Shown here: in pieces, positions 15,687 to 25,277 of the stretch
Layout: each line of letters begins with the position of its first letter
How positions within the stretch are numbered: position 1 is the first letter of the stretch
Origin: Paenibacillus gallinarum
GTDB taxonomy: Bacteria; Bacillota; Bacilli; Paenibacillales; Paenibacillaceae
Reading direction: 5' to 3'
Length of the DNA stretch: 64,000 nucleotides
Assembly (NCBI RefSeq): GCF_014836635.1
Contig: NZ_JACSQL010000004.1
Coordinates: forward strand, 248,001-312,000
Program-made: the position numbers and the translations under genes
Notes under the pieces: model-generated
Databases searched by the model: none
What the model saw: the letters and a program-made list of their open reading frames with translations, nothing else
Told to the model about the DNA's origin: nothing

Positions 15687-16829
15687 ATGGAACAAGAGAG
15701 AGTTTGGCCAGACAGATTTAAGCGTTTATTTCTCAATAATAAATTTGTTCTTTTTTTGTTGATCATCTTATTGATCGGTCTCAATATTATGGTCTTTACC
15801 AAAGTTTCATTTGTTTTTCGGCCTTTAGAAGTTTTGCTGAGGACCATTGTGATACCGATTTTATTAACAGGTGTAGTGTATTATTTACTGAATCCGCTGG
15901 TGGACATATTAGAGCGCCGAGGTTTAAAAAGGGTATATTCGATTCTGATCTTATATCTTCTAATTGCAGCTATTATTACGATTGTAATTCTTGCAGTCGT
16001 TCCCGTTGTACGGCAACAGATTGAGGACTTAATTCTTAATTTTCCAAGATATTATGAGAATGTAGCCTTTCAGTTTGAACAGTTTATTGGAAGTCAGTAC
16101 CTGACACAGATTCAAAGCGCTGTTAATTTCGATTTGGATAGCATGATTCAGGACTTATCTAAACAGGCAAGCACTATTCTGGATACCACTTTTTCAGGAA
16201 TTGGCGGTTTCTTAGGAATCCTAACAGAGACCGTGCTTACCATTGTCACCGTGCCGTTTATTCTTTTCTATTTATTAAAAGACGGCAAAAAACTGCCTAA
16301 TTATCTGTTGGCCTTCCTGCCAACAAAGATGCGGCCAGGGACAACTCGAATTCTTTCGGAATCCAATCATCAGATCAGCTCGTATATTCGCGGGCAGATT
16401 ATCGTGAGTTTCTGTATTGGTGTTCTGCTGTATATTGGCTATGTCATTATCGGTCTTGATTACGCGCTCATCCTTGCTGTGATTGCTGCCTTTACGAGTA
16501 TTGTTCCATATCTCGGACCTGCAATCGCGATCACACCTGCGCTTCTCGTTGCCGCCTTTACTTCGCCGGTGATGCTGCTGAAAATGATCGCCGTTTGGAC
16601 GATTGTTCAACTGATCGAAGGAAAATTCATATCCCCGCAGATTATGGGAAAATCACTTAAAGTGCATCCCATTACCATTATCTTTGTCATTCTGACTGCA
16701 GGAAATTTGTTTGGAGTGGTGGGGATCTTGCTGGCCGTACCCGGTTATGCCGTTCTCAAAGTGCTCTTCACCCATCTATTCCACTGGTTCAGGGATGGTT
16801 CGGGGCTCTACGATCAGGATATAAAATAA
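15687..16829 (+). CDS. AI-2E-family (PerM-type) membrane transporter
   Basis: 380 residues with about eight membrane helices and a large soluble loop at residues ~110-180. The C-terminal signature is [71 protein letters not shown], as in YtvI/YueF/YdiK proteins. Members have been tied to autoinducer-2 export and to Na+/H+ exchange, so the name does not fix the function. Start ATG 15687 with AAGAAAGGGA upstream. Single gene, converging with the metal-sensor gene and sharing its terminator. Confidence 0.85.
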   Translation: MEQERVWPDRFKRLFLNNKFVLFLLIILLIGLNIMVFTKVSFVFRPLEVLLRTIVIPILLTGVVYYLLNPLVDILERRGLKRVYSILILYLLIAAIITIVILAVVPVVRQQIEDLILNFPRYYENVAFQFEQFIGSQYLTQIQSAVNFDLDSMIQDLSKQASTILDTTFSGIGGFLGILTETVLTIVTVPFILFYLLKDGKKLPNYLLAFLPTKMRPGTTRILSESNHQISSYIRGQIIVSFCIGVLLYIGYVIIGLDYALILAVIAAFTSIVPYLGPAIAITPALLVAAFTSPVMLLKMIAVWTIVQLIEGKFISPQIMGKSLKVHPITIIFVILTAGNLFGVVGILLAVPGYAVLKVLFTHLFHWFRDGSGLYDQDIK

Positions 16830-16876
16830 AAAGAAGCATTCTTGCAGACTTTAACTGCATGAATGCTTCTTTTTAT
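16827..16876. terminator. Bidirectional terminator between convergent genes
   Basis: Stem AAAAAGAAGCATTC/GAATGCTTCTTTTT with an inner TGCAG/CTGCA arm; A- and T-runs on both sides. Confidence 0.92.
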
Positions 16877-16899
16877 TTTTGAAGAAAGGTAAACCGATG

Positions 16900-17274
16900 T
16901 TACTCGTGTTTAATATGCTGAAGAGTCTGGATGAAGATTTGTTCAATATGTCCATCGTCGAGCGAATAATATACGGTTTTCCCTTCTTTTCGCCGCTTCA
17001 CGATACGCATGTTGCGCAGGGAACGAAGCTGATGAGAAATGGCGGATTGTCCCATATCCAAAAGTACTGTGAGATCATGAACGCATAATTCTCTCTGTAA
17101 TAATGCATCAATAATACGAAGGCGGGTCGGATCACTGAATGCCTTAAACCAGTCAGCCATTTGTACTGATGTTGTTTTATCAAGCAAAGAGTTTCTGAGG
17201 TTATCTAGTGATGTATCCGAACCAGAGCATGTTGCATCACAATCTTCGATAGGTATTATTTTTTGATTTTCCAT
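16900..17274 (-). CDS. ArsR/SmtB-family metal sensor, CzrA/CadC-like
   Basis: 124 residues from ATG 17274 (GGCGG eight bases upstream). The winged helix reads FKAFSDPTRLRIIDALLQRELCVHDLTVLLDMGQSAISHQLRSLR. The alpha-5 metal site of zinc/cobalt sensors is intact: D107, H109, H120 and H123, with exactly the CzrA spacing. In addition C12, C16 and C64 resemble the alpha-3N site of CadC and ZiaR, so both site types may be present. It is transcribed away from a CadA-type ATPase gene and should repress it until zinc, cadmium or lead binds. A 12-2-12 operator lies between them. Confidence 0.88.
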   Translation of the reverse strand: MENQKIIPIEDCDATCSGSDTSLDNLRNSLLDKTTSVQMADWFKAFSDPTRLRIIDALLQRELCVHDLTVLLDMGQSAISHQLRSLRNMRIVKRRKEGKTVYYSLDDGHIEQIFIQTLQHIKHE

Positions 17275-17358
17275 GTGTATCACCGCCTCTTATATAGTTT
17301 TATTATAGCCAAAATAAGGGGAAGTGTATAAATATATATTTTTTTGTTCCAAGTATCA

Positions 17359-17423
17359 TTGACTTCATCTTTGGCAGGTGCATATAATAAATCCATAAAC
17401 ATATGAATAGTTGCTCATATATT
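17359..17423 (+). promoter_or_regulatory. cadA promoter and SmtB-type 12-2-12 operator
   Basis: TTGACT (17359-17364), 18-base spacer, TATAAT (17383-17388). Just downstream, AACATATGAATA (17398-17409), GT, TGCTCATATATT (17412-17423) is an imperfect 12-2-12 inverted repeat (9 of 12 positions pair) with the core ATATGA...TCATAT typical of SmtB/ArsR operators, placed over the start of transcription. Confidence 0.7.
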
Positions 17424-17466
17424 ACTTTTAACAATTTCCATGGGAAGTCAGAGGAGATGACAGAGC

Positions 17467-19707
17467 GTGAGTAATGAAACCAAACAAGTGAAATATGAAC
17501 TGCTTTTGGATGGTCTTGACTGTGCGAACTGTGCAATGAAGATTGAGAATGGGGTTAGTAAACTGCAAGGAGTTACTTCTGCAACGGTTAATTTTGCAAC
17601 ATGTAAAATGATTCTTACTGCAGAAGATGAGACAAAAGAAGATGTCATTACAGAAGCAAAACGTAAAATTAAACAGCTCGATTCACATATTAAAGTTTCC
17701 GTGGTAGGAGAGAGAAGCCGTCAAAAAGAGAGCGGAAAAGATCATCATGCCCATGATCACCATGGACACGATCACAACCACGGCGAAGCAGGCGGGCATG
17801 AAGGACATAATCATGATCATAGTTCAGCCAAAATGCGCAAAGTTGCTGTACGGCTTGGTGCAGGGACGGTACTTGCTGTCCTCGCAGCACTGCTGCCGAT
17901 GGATAGCTGGGCCGAGATCGCCCTGTTTGTGCTTGCTTATTTGCTGATTGGCGGTGATGTTTTATGGCAGGCAGTTCGCAATATAGCCAGAGGTCAGGTA
18001 TTTGATGAATTTTTCCTGATGTCCATTGCTACTCTGGGTGCGTTTGCAATTCGGGAATATCCGGAAGCTGTCGCTGTCATGTTGTTTTATCAGATTGGAG
18101 AGATGTTTCAGAGTCTTGCTGTGAACCGTTCACGTAAGTCCATTCAGTCACTAATGAACATTCGGCCGGACTATGCAAACGTGGAGACGGACCAAGGTAC
18201 TCGTAAAATATCACCAGAGCAAGTCGAAATAGGGAATATCATAATTGTGAAACCCGGAGAGCGGGTTCCGCTTGATGGAATCGTAATATCAGGGAACTCT
18301 ATGCTCGATACCTCTGCGCTGACAGGAGAGTCTCTTCCTAGAGAAGCAGAGCCGGGTAGTGAGATGCTGAGTGGTTTTGTTAATCTGAATGGTGTTCTAA
18401 AAATAGAAGTAACCAAATCTTACGGTGAGTCAACGGTTTCGAAAATTCTGGATCTTGTCCAAAATGCATCGAACAAAAAAGCACCTACGGAGACCTTTAT
18501 TAATAAATTTGCAAGGGTATATACTCCGATTGTCGTCATTGTAGCTCTGCTGTTAGCCATCATCCCGCCGCTTGTAATTAGTGGTGCTGAATTCTCAGAC
18601 TGGCTCTACCGAGCGCTGATCTTTCTTGTTATCTCCTGCCCTTGTGCACTTGTTGTTTCCATTCCGCTCGGATTTTTTGGAGGCATTGGAGCGGCGTCCA
18701 AAGCAGGTGTACTTGTGAAAGGTGGGAATTACCTCGAAGCTTTGAGTCAAGTAAAAACGGTAGTGTTTGATAAAACGGGGACTCTTACCGAAGGGGTTTT
18801 TGAAGTATCCGGAATATATCCTTCTCGTCAGTTACTTGCATCTGCTGGTTCGGAAGAGGAAGCAAAACAACAATTACTAGAACATACGGCTTATACAGAA
18901 CTGCATTCCCATCATCCAATCGCGGCATCTATTCGGAAAGCATATCAAGAACCGCTTCAAGAAGAGCGGGTTACAGATTATGAGGAATTATCAGGTTATG
19001 GAATTAGGGCCAAGGTGGATGATCATATCATCTTTGCAGGGAATACGAAACTCATGAAACAGCAAGGGATTGCCTATGAGGATGCAGTACTGTACGGAAC
19101 GGTCATTCATGTAGCTGTTGATGGTACTTATACAGGACATCTTGTTATCTCTGACCGGATCAAGGCAGATGCTGCCCGTGCGCTGGATGACCTTCGTTCC
19201 CTCTCGATCCATAAGACAGTGATGCTTACTGGCGACGTTCGCTCCGTTGCCGAATCCGTTGCGAGGGAACTTGGAGTAGATGAGGTGCATGCAGAACTGC
19301 TTCCACAGCATAAGGTGGAACAGATGGAACGCATTACGGCTTCGAAAGATTCGAAAGAGAAAGTGATGTTTGTTGGTGATGGCATTAACGATACGCCTGT
19401 TCTTGCTCAGGCTGATGTGGGTGTTGCGATGGGAGGTCTTGGGTCGGATGCAGCCATCGAAGCTGCTGATATTGTCATTATGACTGATGAACCATCTAAG
19501 ATCGCAACGGCGATTCGTATTGCGAAGCGGACCCGAGCTATTGTGTGGCAAAATATCATCTTTGCACTGGGTGTTAAGGCGATTTTCCTCATCCTCGGTG
19601 CATTTGGGATAGCAACCATGTGGGAAGCTGTCTTCTCTGATGTGGGTGTGACTGTTCTTGCTGTACTGAACGCTATGCGTATCTTGCGATACAAAGAACC
19701 TGCTTGA
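17467..19707 (+). CDS. cadA: P1B-type heavy-metal-exporting ATPase (CadA/ZntA type)
   Basis: 746 residues. One N-terminal HMA domain (~8-78) has LDGLDCANCAMKIE with C19 and C22. A His-rich linker (~93-121, repeated HxH/HDH units) follows. Then come the ATPase blocks: TGESLPRE, the membrane metal-site motif CPC in ISCPCALVVS, the phosphorylation site DKTGTLTEG, the HP motif in HSHHPIA, MLTGD, and GDGINDTP. The CPC motif and the sensor next door point to Zn2+/Cd2+/Pb2+ export. GTG start at 17467 with GAGGAG upstream; the nearby ATG 17458 is out of frame and stops quickly. Single gene ended by a strong terminator. Confidence 0.93.
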   Translation: MSNETKQVKYELLLDGLDCANCAMKIENGVSKLQGVTSATVNFATCKMILTAEDETKEDVITEAKRKIKQLDSHIKVSVVGERSRQKESGKDHHAHDHHGHDHNHGEAGGHEGHNHDHSSAKMRKVAVRLGAGTVLAVLAALLPMDSWAEIALFVLAYLLIGGDVLWQAVRNIARGQVFDEFFLMSIATLGAFAIREYPEAVAVMLFYQIGEMFQSLAVNRSRKSIQSLMNIRPDYANVETDQGTRKISPEQVEIGNIIIVKPGERVPLDGIVISGNSMLDTSALTGESLPREAEPGSEMLSGFVNLNGVLKIEVTKSYGESTVSKILDLVQNASNKKAPTETFINKFARVYTPIVVIVALLLAIIPPLVISGAEFSDWLYRALIFLVISCPCALVVSIPLGFFGGIGAASKAGVLVKGGNYLEALSQVKTVVFDKTGTLTEGVFEVSGIYPSRQLLASAGSEEEAKQQLLEHTAYTELHSHHPIAASIRKAYQEPLQEERVTDYEELSGYGIRAKVDDHIIFAGNTKLMKQQGIAYEDAVLYGTVIHVAVDGTYTGHLVISDRIKADAARALDDLRSLSIHKTVMLTGDVRSVAESVARELGVDEVHAELLPQHKVEQMERITASKDSKEKVMFVGDGINDTPVLAQADVGVAMGGLGSDAAIEAADIVIMTDEPSKIATAIRIAKRTRAIVWQNIIFALGVKAIFLILGAFGIATMWEAVFSDVGVTVLAVLNAMRILRYKEPA

Positions 19708-19742
19708 GAAGTTATATAGCAACCTATTTACACTTTAAAATG

Positions 19743-19776
19743 AAGCCTCATCCTTTTTACTGGATGAGGCTTTTTT
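19743..19776 (+). terminator. Intrinsic terminator of cadA
   Basis: Perfect AAGCCTCATCC/GGATGAGGCTT stem followed by T-run. The 19777-19993 gap shows no further gene. Confidence 0.92.
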
Positions 19777-19993
19777 ACGGTTTGTTTTATGTTTGTCTAT
19801 TTACTAAATTATGGTTCCGCCGCAGATTTCATGAGATAATTCATATTCTACACACAGGAACATGGGCGAAAAATGTTAGTAATTATTGTTTTAATTGCTG
19901 TCAGCGGGATATTTACTTTATAAGAGATAACAATTTATACAAGTCTTTTTTTCATAGATCATCTTAACTACTAATTCGACTGGAGGTCATACG

Positions 19994-21421
19994 ATGTTAC
20001 TACAGCATTTATATATTAACGGACAATGGAGAGAAGCAAAATCCTATACAACACTACTTTCACCTTACAGTGAAGAGACGATCGCACAAGTTGCTATTGC
20101 ATCAGAACAAGATGTAGAGGAGGCTGTTGAAGGTGCAGTGGAAGCCTTTAAAGTGATGCGTAAAATGCCTGCACACGAACGTTCTTCTATCCTTGCTAAA
20201 GTTGCAGAACTTCTAGAAGAACGGAAAGAGGAAGCTTCAGAGCAGATCGCTAAAGAGGCTGCCAAACCCCTTAAGGCAGCAAGGGCTGAGGTGGATCGGA
20301 CGATTGAAACGTATCGTTTTGCAGCAGAAGAAGCAAAACGAATCCAGGGTGAGACGATCCCTATGGATGCAGCAGCTGGCGGTGAGGGAAGAATTGCTTA
20401 CACGGTAAAAGAACCTGTCGGTGTGGTCGGAGCGATCACGCCATTTAATTTTCCTATGAATCTGGTTGCGCATAAGCTTGGACCTGCCATCGCAGCTGGG
20501 AATACGATCGTGTTAAAACCTGCAGGACAGACACCTTTGTCTGCCTACCTGATTGCGGAACTGTTTGAAAAAGCAGGCTTGCCCAAAGGTGCGCTTCAGG
20601 TGGTAAGCGGAAATGGGAAAATGATTGGGGATAAGCTGGTTGCTGACCCACGTGTGAAGCATATAACGTTTACGGGGAGTCCGAAAGTCGGCACTGGAAT
20701 ACGAGAGAAAGCAGGATTAAAAGGAGTGACACTTGAACTTGGTTCGAACGCTGCGGTCATTATTGATCAAGAAGCCGGGGACTTAGAAGCGATTGCAGAG
20801 CGGGTGACAGCAGGAGCTTACTCTTACCAAGGTCAGGTATGTATCTCGGTACAGCGAGTGTATGTGCATGAAAAGGTTGCCGAACCCTTTACCAAGCTTT
20901 TAGCTGAGAAAGTCTCAAATCTGCGTACAGGCGATCCTTTGGACCCCAATACCGATGTATCAGCGCTCATTACTGAGGAGGATACACAGCGAGTGCAGGA
21001 TTGGATTCAGGAAGCGAAGGCAGAGGGGGCGAAGGTAGTGATTGGCGGAGAACTAGAAGGGCGGGTGCTCCAGCCTACCATTTTAACCAATGTACCTCGT
21101 TCTGCTAAAGTTTCCTGTCAGGAGGTATTTGGACCGGTCTTGGTAGTTCATAGTGTGAGTTCTATAACAGAAGCTACCCAGCTGGTGAACGATTCCATGT
21201 ATGGACTTCAAGCTGGTATTTATACACAAAACATAAATGATGCCATGGAAGCAGCGGATAGGCTAGAGGTGGGTGGCGTTATGATTAATGATATTCCTAC
21301 GTTTCGTGTAGACCATATGCCTTATGGTGGTGTGAAACAGAGTGGATTTGGCCGAGAAGGGATTAAATATGCTTTGGATGCAATGACTGAACTTAAACTT
21401 GTCGTTATTAATCGAAACTAA
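19994..21421 (+). CDS. NAD(P)-dependent aldehyde dehydrogenase family protein
   Basis: 475 residues, full length for the superfamily. The coenzyme-binding block is GVVGAITPFNFPMNLVAHKLGPAIAAGNTIVLKPA, the general-base Glu is in VTLELGSNAAVII, and the catalytic Cys is in YQGQVCISVQR. The C-terminal FGPVLVVHSV and GGVMINDIPTFRVDHMPYGGVKQSGFGREG are also typical. The latter pattern resembles lactaldehyde, phosphonoacetaldehyde and non-phosphorylating glyceraldehyde-3-phosphate dehydrogenases rather than betaine aldehyde enzymes. Start ATG 19994 with TGGAGG upstream. No pathway genes flank it, so the substrate is open. Confidence 0.85.
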   Translation: MLLQHLYINGQWREAKSYTTLLSPYSEETIAQVAIASEQDVEEAVEGAVEAFKVMRKMPAHERSSILAKVAELLEERKEEASEQIAKEAAKPLKAARAEVDRTIETYRFAAEEAKRIQGETIPMDAAAGGEGRIAYTVKEPVGVVGAITPFNFPMNLVAHKLGPAIAAGNTIVLKPAGQTPLSAYLIAELFEKAGLPKGALQVVSGNGKMIGDKLVADPRVKHITFTGSPKVGTGIREKAGLKGVTLELGSNAAVIIDQEAGDLEAIAERVTAGAYSYQGQVCISVQRVYVHEKVAEPFTKLLAEKVSNLRTGDPLDPNTDVSALITEEDTQRVQDWIQEAKAEGAKVVIGGELEGRVLQPTILTNVPRSAKVSCQEVFGPVLVVHSVSSITEATQLVNDSMYGLQAGIYTQNINDAMEAADRLEVGGVMINDIPTFRVDHMPYGGVKQSGFGREGIKYALDAMTELKLVVINRN

Positions 21422-21593
21422 GGTTTTTTTTCTACTATTTTCTTGTATTTCGGTTCATCCTAAGCAGAATGGGTAACTAACCATATATAGTAAAATGGGA
21501 AGCTTATACGTTCAAATGTACCTATCTATAGAACTTCAGATAAGAATAGACTTTTTTACAAATCAAAAAAACAGCAGGAAGGGGGTGTGAGCA

Positions 21594-22331
21594 TTGCAGT
21601 ATACATTAGATGATCTTTCCTCTTTTACAGGGGTGGATCAAGATACGTTAACTTCCTATGAGGAAGAAGGTTTACTTGAATCACACGGCGACGTAGATCA
21701 TTCACCGAAATATGGATATGACAGTTTGCTTGCACTTCAGCAGATTATGTTATACCGGGAACAGTCTTTGTCAGTCAATCAAATTAAAGAACGAATGCAA
21801 TCGGAACCAAAGGAATTGCTTGGCAGATTGCATGATCACCGCCTGTATTTACTCAGGGAATCTTCTCGAATTCATACATTAATTCAGTCTGTAGATGAGA
21901 CGATTGAGTCTTTGGAACTCGATAAGGAGATCGAACCTGATCATTTATTCCAAGGTTTCGGCAAGGAGAAACAGAGTAGCGCTTGGTCGCTGAACCACTC
22001 CCCAAGGGAAATCGAATCAAGTAACGCTAGTGCTCAGATGAAGGAAGATTATTTATCATCCCAGGAGACGCTGGATATGATTAATGAACGGCTTCAGCAT
22101 GCGATGGAGAGGGGACTCACTCCGGCAAGTGAGGAAGTACAGAGCACAGTACGAATGCATTTGGATTGGGTGAGACAATTTTATACTCCGACGGCTACGA
22201 TATATAAGGGCCTAGCAGATCTTTATGTGGACAAGATACAGTATAGGGAGATATACAATCGTTATCATCCGGGGATGGCAGAGTATATGCGCGATAGTAT
22301 GCTCGTGCTGGCGGATCGGGAACTGGAGTAA
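21594..22331 (+). CDS. MerR-family regulator with TipAS drug-recognition domain
   Basis: 245 residues. The N-terminus is a shortened MerR DNA-binding domain (YTLDDLSSFTGVDQDTLTSYEEEGLL ... YGYDSLLALQQIMLYREQSLSVNQIKERM), then a dimerisation helix, then a C-terminal TipAS-type helical domain (~140-245, SSQETLDMINERLQHAMERGL ... HLDWVRQFYTPTATIYKGLADLYVDK ... MAEYMRDSMLVLADREL). TipAS domains bind thiopeptide and similar antibiotics; homologues such as Mta and SkgA also respond to other signals. Start is TTG 21594 with GGGGGTG upstream. No transporter gene is adjacent, so the target promoter is elsewhere or its own. Confidence 0.85.
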   Translation: MQYTLDDLSSFTGVDQDTLTSYEEEGLLESHGDVDHSPKYGYDSLLALQQIMLYREQSLSVNQIKERMQSEPKELLGRLHDHRLYLLRESSRIHTLIQSVDETIESLELDKEIEPDHLFQGFGKEKQSSAWSLNHSPREIESSNASAQMKEDYLSSQETLDMINERLQHAMERGLTPASEEVQSTVRMHLDWVRQFYTPTATIYKGLADLYVDKIQYREIYNRYHPGMAEYMRDSMLVLADRELE

Positions 22332-22333
22332 TG

Positions 22334-22376
22334 AAAACAGGCACCTTGAGATCAGTCTCGAGGTGCCTGTTTTTTA
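22334..22376. terminator. Bidirectional terminator between convergent genes
   Basis: AAAACAGGCACCTTGAGA/TCTCGAGGTGCCTGTTTT stem with a single mismatch and TCAG-like loop, T-runs at both ends. Confidence 0.93.
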
Positions 22377-22390
22377 ACGCTCTATTTATC

Positions 22391-22873
22391 TTATAGCTGT
22401 GCTGATAAAATTTCCACGAACTGTTCCAAAAATTCCTGATCTTCTTGGTCAAAACGAGATAAATGAGGGCTGTCTATATCCAGTACACCGAATAATTCAC
22501 CGTTTTTCACAATAGGAACAACAATTTCACTTTTGGTTGCCTCATCACAAGCGATATGTCCAGGGAATTCATTCACGTTTTCCACTCGTAAAGTGCGGCG
22601 TTGCTCAGCGGAAGTTCCGCATACGCCCCTTCCTATTCCAATACGAATACAAGCAGGGAGACCTTGGAAAGGACCCAAGACGAGTTCCTTACCATCATAT
22701 ATATAAAATCCAACCCAGTTGATATCGTGTAAGAACACATTAAGCAAAGCAGAAGCATTTGCCATATTGGCTATTGCATTAGGTTCATCATAGATTAAGC
22801 CTTTTAACTGACTGAGGACGGTATTGTATTGTTCTTGACGTGTTCCTTCATAGGCAGTGGTTTGAAATGACAT
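22391..22873 (-). CDS. msrC: GAF-domain free methionine-(R)-sulfoxide reductase (fRMsr, YtsP/YebR type)
   Basis: 160 residues forming a single GAF domain. The three cysteines used by fRMsr are present as C75 (GLPACIRIG), C85 (GRGVCGTSA) and C109 (GHIACDEAT), with the same spacing as in E. coli YebR (10 and 24 residues). DINWVGFYIYDGKELVLGPFQG and VLDIDSPHLSRFDQEDQ are also family blocks. The enzyme reduces free methionine-R-sulfoxide using thioredoxin, repairing oxidised methionine in the cytoplasm. Single gene convergent with the MerR-TipAS gene. Confidence 0.92.
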   Translation of the reverse strand: MSFQTTAYEGTRQEQYNTVLSQLKGLIYDEPNAIANMANASALLNVFLHDINWVGFYIYDGKELVLGPFQGLPACIRIGIGRGVCGTSAEQRRTLRVENVNEFPGHIACDEATKSEIVVPIVKNGELFGVLDIDSPHLSRFDQEDQEFLEQFVEILSAQL

Positions 22874-23080
22874 GTGTTATCCCCTTTCAGATAAGTCGCT
22901 AGTATTATGTTTCGCATGTGTTTATTGAGTAAAAATGGTTGTTATATCTAATTAATTGTATGTGATTGATCTCACGTAAGCAAGGGTAATGATGAAGTAA
23001 ACGATGAAAGTTTTATAAATTAGACAATCGATATGTTTCTATGTTGGTAGCCAATCTTAATCAGAGAGAGGAGTTATTAT

Positions 23081-23365
23081 ATGCTCGCAGACACACAAAA
23101 TTTATTTATCCGTATTCACATGCTTCACATGGCTCAAAGTGAAGATTTAACAGTAACGGGCGTACTCACGGAACTTGAAACACAAGGTTACAGAGTAGGT
23201 GAGCGTGAAGTGAAACAAGAGTTGGAGAGACTGACACAAGAGAATTTCTTAACTTCTCACGATGATAAATTCAGTATCACAGGAGCAGGAATCGCAGAAT
23301 TTAAAGAAGTTCGTACAATGCTCGGATCGATGACGGCAGAGGTTGTTGAAACAGAAACCGCATAG
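23081..23365 (+). CDS. Small winged-helix-like protein of unknown function
   Basis: 94 residues. I do not recognise a named family. The layout, a helix-rich N-terminus (LFIRIHMLHMAQSEDLTVTGVLTELETQGYRVGEREVKQELERLTQENFLTSHDDKFSITGAGIAEF), reads as a winged helix: three helices followed by a beta-hairpin wing ending in SITGAGIAEF, as in PadR- or MarR-like folds. The start has GAGAGAGGAG upstream. It has its own strong terminator, so it is a single-gene unit. A DNA-binding role is an inference from this pattern. Confidence 0.65.
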   Translation: MLADTQNLFIRIHMLHMAQSEDLTVTGVLTELETQGYRVGEREVKQELERLTQENFLTSHDDKFSITGAGIAEFKEVRTMLGSMTAEVVETETA

Positions 23366-23389
23366 TCCGTTACAATCATAAGATGAGAA

Positions 23390-23447
23390 AAAGAAAAAGC
23401 ACGTGCACCTTTATGAACTAAGGGGCTCACGTGCTTTTTCTTTTTTG
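23390..23447 (+). terminator. Intrinsic terminator of the small winged-helix gene
   Basis: Perfect AAAGAAAAAGCACGTG/CACGTGCTTTTTCTTT stem with a 22-base loop and T-run; it is symmetrical enough to act on the minus-strand hydrolase gene too. Confidence 0.9.
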
Positions 23448-23482
23448 ATTCATGAATTGAGAAGGATGATGCAAAGGACGTA

Positions 23483-24493
23483 TTAAGCTTCTAGTGGAGT
23501 AAGTGAATCTACTCCCTTAACTGATTCGGAAGAAAAAGCGGGATGAGTCTCAGGGGTTGTTTCTTTACATACGAGATTTTCTTCTCTATACAAAATCTCA
23601 TTAACAAAATGCGTAACTTCCGTACGGTATAAGGACGGATTAGTCATATAAGCATTAGCGTGCTCTGCTTTTTCCACTAATAATAAACGTTTGTATCCGA
23701 TTTTATGGGAGAATAAATCTTCGCTCATATAGGTAGGAACAAATCGATCCTCTATGCCATGAATAAACATGACAGGGAGTTCATTTTCTTCTACAGCGCG
23801 TAGCGGCGATACCTGTTCTATCCGAAAACCGGCTCTTTTTAGTACTCGTCGATGCATGATCGAATAAAACCAGGGAAAAGCTTGAAGTTTCACTCGTTTA
23901 ATCTGATACTTCATAAGTTCAGTTAAATCGGAGTAAGGACAATCGGCAATCACAAATTTTACACAGGGGTTTGCAATGGACAGATATTCGAGAACCGTAC
24001 CGCCGCCTAAAGATTGCCCATGCAGACCAATGAGGCAGTCCTGACCAACGCGTTCGTTTAAAAAATCGACCCAAGCTGCTACATCATACTTTTCTTTGTA
24101 CCCGAATGTTGTATAGATGCCTTCACTTTTTCCATGTCGTCGCTGATCAACGAGCAGTAAATTAAACCCTAATTCGGAGAACATCGTAATGTACTGCGTT
24201 GATATGGAGTGAGAAGCGGTGTAACCGTGCACTATAATAATCCAGCGATGGGAAGAAGGGTTGGGTTCGATAATGACGCCATGGAGCTTAAGACCATCTT
24301 GGCTTTTAATCCATACATCTTCTTTAGCCAGTTCATCATAGGCGGAACGGTGATAGACACCTGCCTTTTCAAGCATAGAGAACAAATAATCTTCACTCCG
24401 TACCTTCATACGTATCATTTTTCGAAAAGTATACGTAAGAAGTCCTTCAACTAAGAGTAAGAAGGAAAGTAAAATGAAAGCAATTTGATACAT
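23483..24493 (-). CDS. Alpha/beta hydrolase, membrane-anchored (YqkD-like)
   Basis: 336 residues. An N-terminal hydrophobic segment (residues ~3-22) probably anchors it. The alpha/beta hydrolase core has WIIIVHGYTASHS (oxyanion region), the nucleophile elbow GLHGQSLGGGTVL (Ser), FIHGIEDRFVPTY (Asp) and KAEHANAYMTNP (His). VDQRRHGKSEG and FGYKEKYDVAAWVDFL match the YqkD/YfhR-type group of bacterial hydrolases with no assigned substrate. It has a ~30-residue Thr/Pro/Glu-rich C-terminal tail. Single gene. Confidence 0.88.
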   Translation of the reverse strand: MYQIAFILLSFLLLVEGLLTYTFRKMIRMKVRSEDYLFSMLEKAGVYHRSAYDELAKEDVWIKSQDGLKLHGVIIEPNPSSHRWIIIVHGYTASHSISTQYITMFSELGFNLLLVDQRRHGKSEGIYTTFGYKEKYDVAAWVDFLNERVGQDCLIGLHGQSLGGGTVLEYLSIANPCVKFVIADCPYSDLTELMKYQIKRVKLQAFPWFYSIMHRRVLKRAGFRIEQVSPLRAVEENELPVMFIHGIEDRFVPTYMSEDLFSHKIGYKRLLLVEKAEHANAYMTNPSLYRTEVTHFVNEILYREENLVCKETTPETHPAFSSESVKGVDSLTPLEA

Positions 24494-24662
24494 AGTGGGT
24501 CGTTCCTCCTTCCATGGATACTGACCGTAGTATTCCCCCTGATTAATGTCCGATATCCCGGTACCTATGATTAACCACTTGTCTTCTTTTTCTTCCTGTG
24601 ATTAGATGACTAGAGCAACAAGCCGATTTGATTTCAGAACAGGATGAATAGGAGGATTTACC

Positions 24663-25232
24663 ATGTATAAATGCGCAGGGCATCTCCCTGAATTACATAC
24701 AGAACGATTGTGGTTGAGAAAGCTGCAGAAGCAGGATAGCGCGGCAATTTTCCAGGTATGGTCTGATCCAGTCGTCACAAAATATATGAATATCGAATCG
24801 ATGCACAGCAAAGAGGATGCTGAGGAAATGATTGAACTCCTGGATGAGTGCTCGCAGAATGAGGAGGGTTTTCGCTGGGCAATTATTGAAAAGAGCAGTA
24901 ATAAAATGATTGGCAGCTGTGGATTTAACCATTGGCAACTGAAAGGAGCATTCCGTGGTGAGATTGGATATGAACTGGCATCTTCACACTGGCGGCAAGG
25001 ACTCATGACAGAAGCGGTAACGGCAATGCTGAATTTCGGTTTTACTACAATGGAATTAAACCGTATAGAGGCTTTAGTTGATCCTCGAAATGAAGCTTCT
25101 GCCAAGCTGCTTTCATCCCTGTCATTTTCCTGTGAAGGGATTCTTCGACAGCTGCAATATACATCTACAGGTTATAAGGATATGCAGATGCACTCCCTTT
25201 TGTTTGAAGAATGGAAGTACCTGAGAAAATAA
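24663..25232 (+). CDS. GNAT-family N-acetyltransferase (RimJ/RimL-like)
   Basis: 189 residues. LHTERLWLRKLQKQDSAAIFQVWSDP is the usual RimJ-type start and GEIGYELASSHWRQGLMTEAVTAMLNFGF is the acetyl-CoA loop (RQGLMTEA), followed by LNRIEALVDPRNEASAKLLSSLSF. It acetylates an amino group, in RimJ/RimL on a ribosomal protein, but the target here is unknown. RBS AGGAGG is five bases before the ATG. It stands alone between two differently oriented or spaced genes. It is not close to the two other GNATs in the window (1481, 37895). Confidence 0.87.
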   Translation: MYKCAGHLPELHTERLWLRKLQKQDSAAIFQVWSDPVVTKYMNIESMHSKEDAEEMIELLDECSQNEEGFRWAIIEKSSNKMIGSCGFNHWQLKGAFRGEIGYELASSHWRQGLMTEAVTAMLNFGFTTMELNRIEALVDPRNEASAKLLSSLSFSCEGILRQLQYTSTGYKDMQMHSLLFEEWKYLRK

Positions 25233-25277
25233 AAATATAAAAACACTTCAAAGTATTACCGGTAAATAAATGAAGAT

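Noticed and set aside
18991-19722. 243-codon open frame opposite cadA
   Set aside because: Antisense to the ATPase domain of cadA; no domain or start signal.
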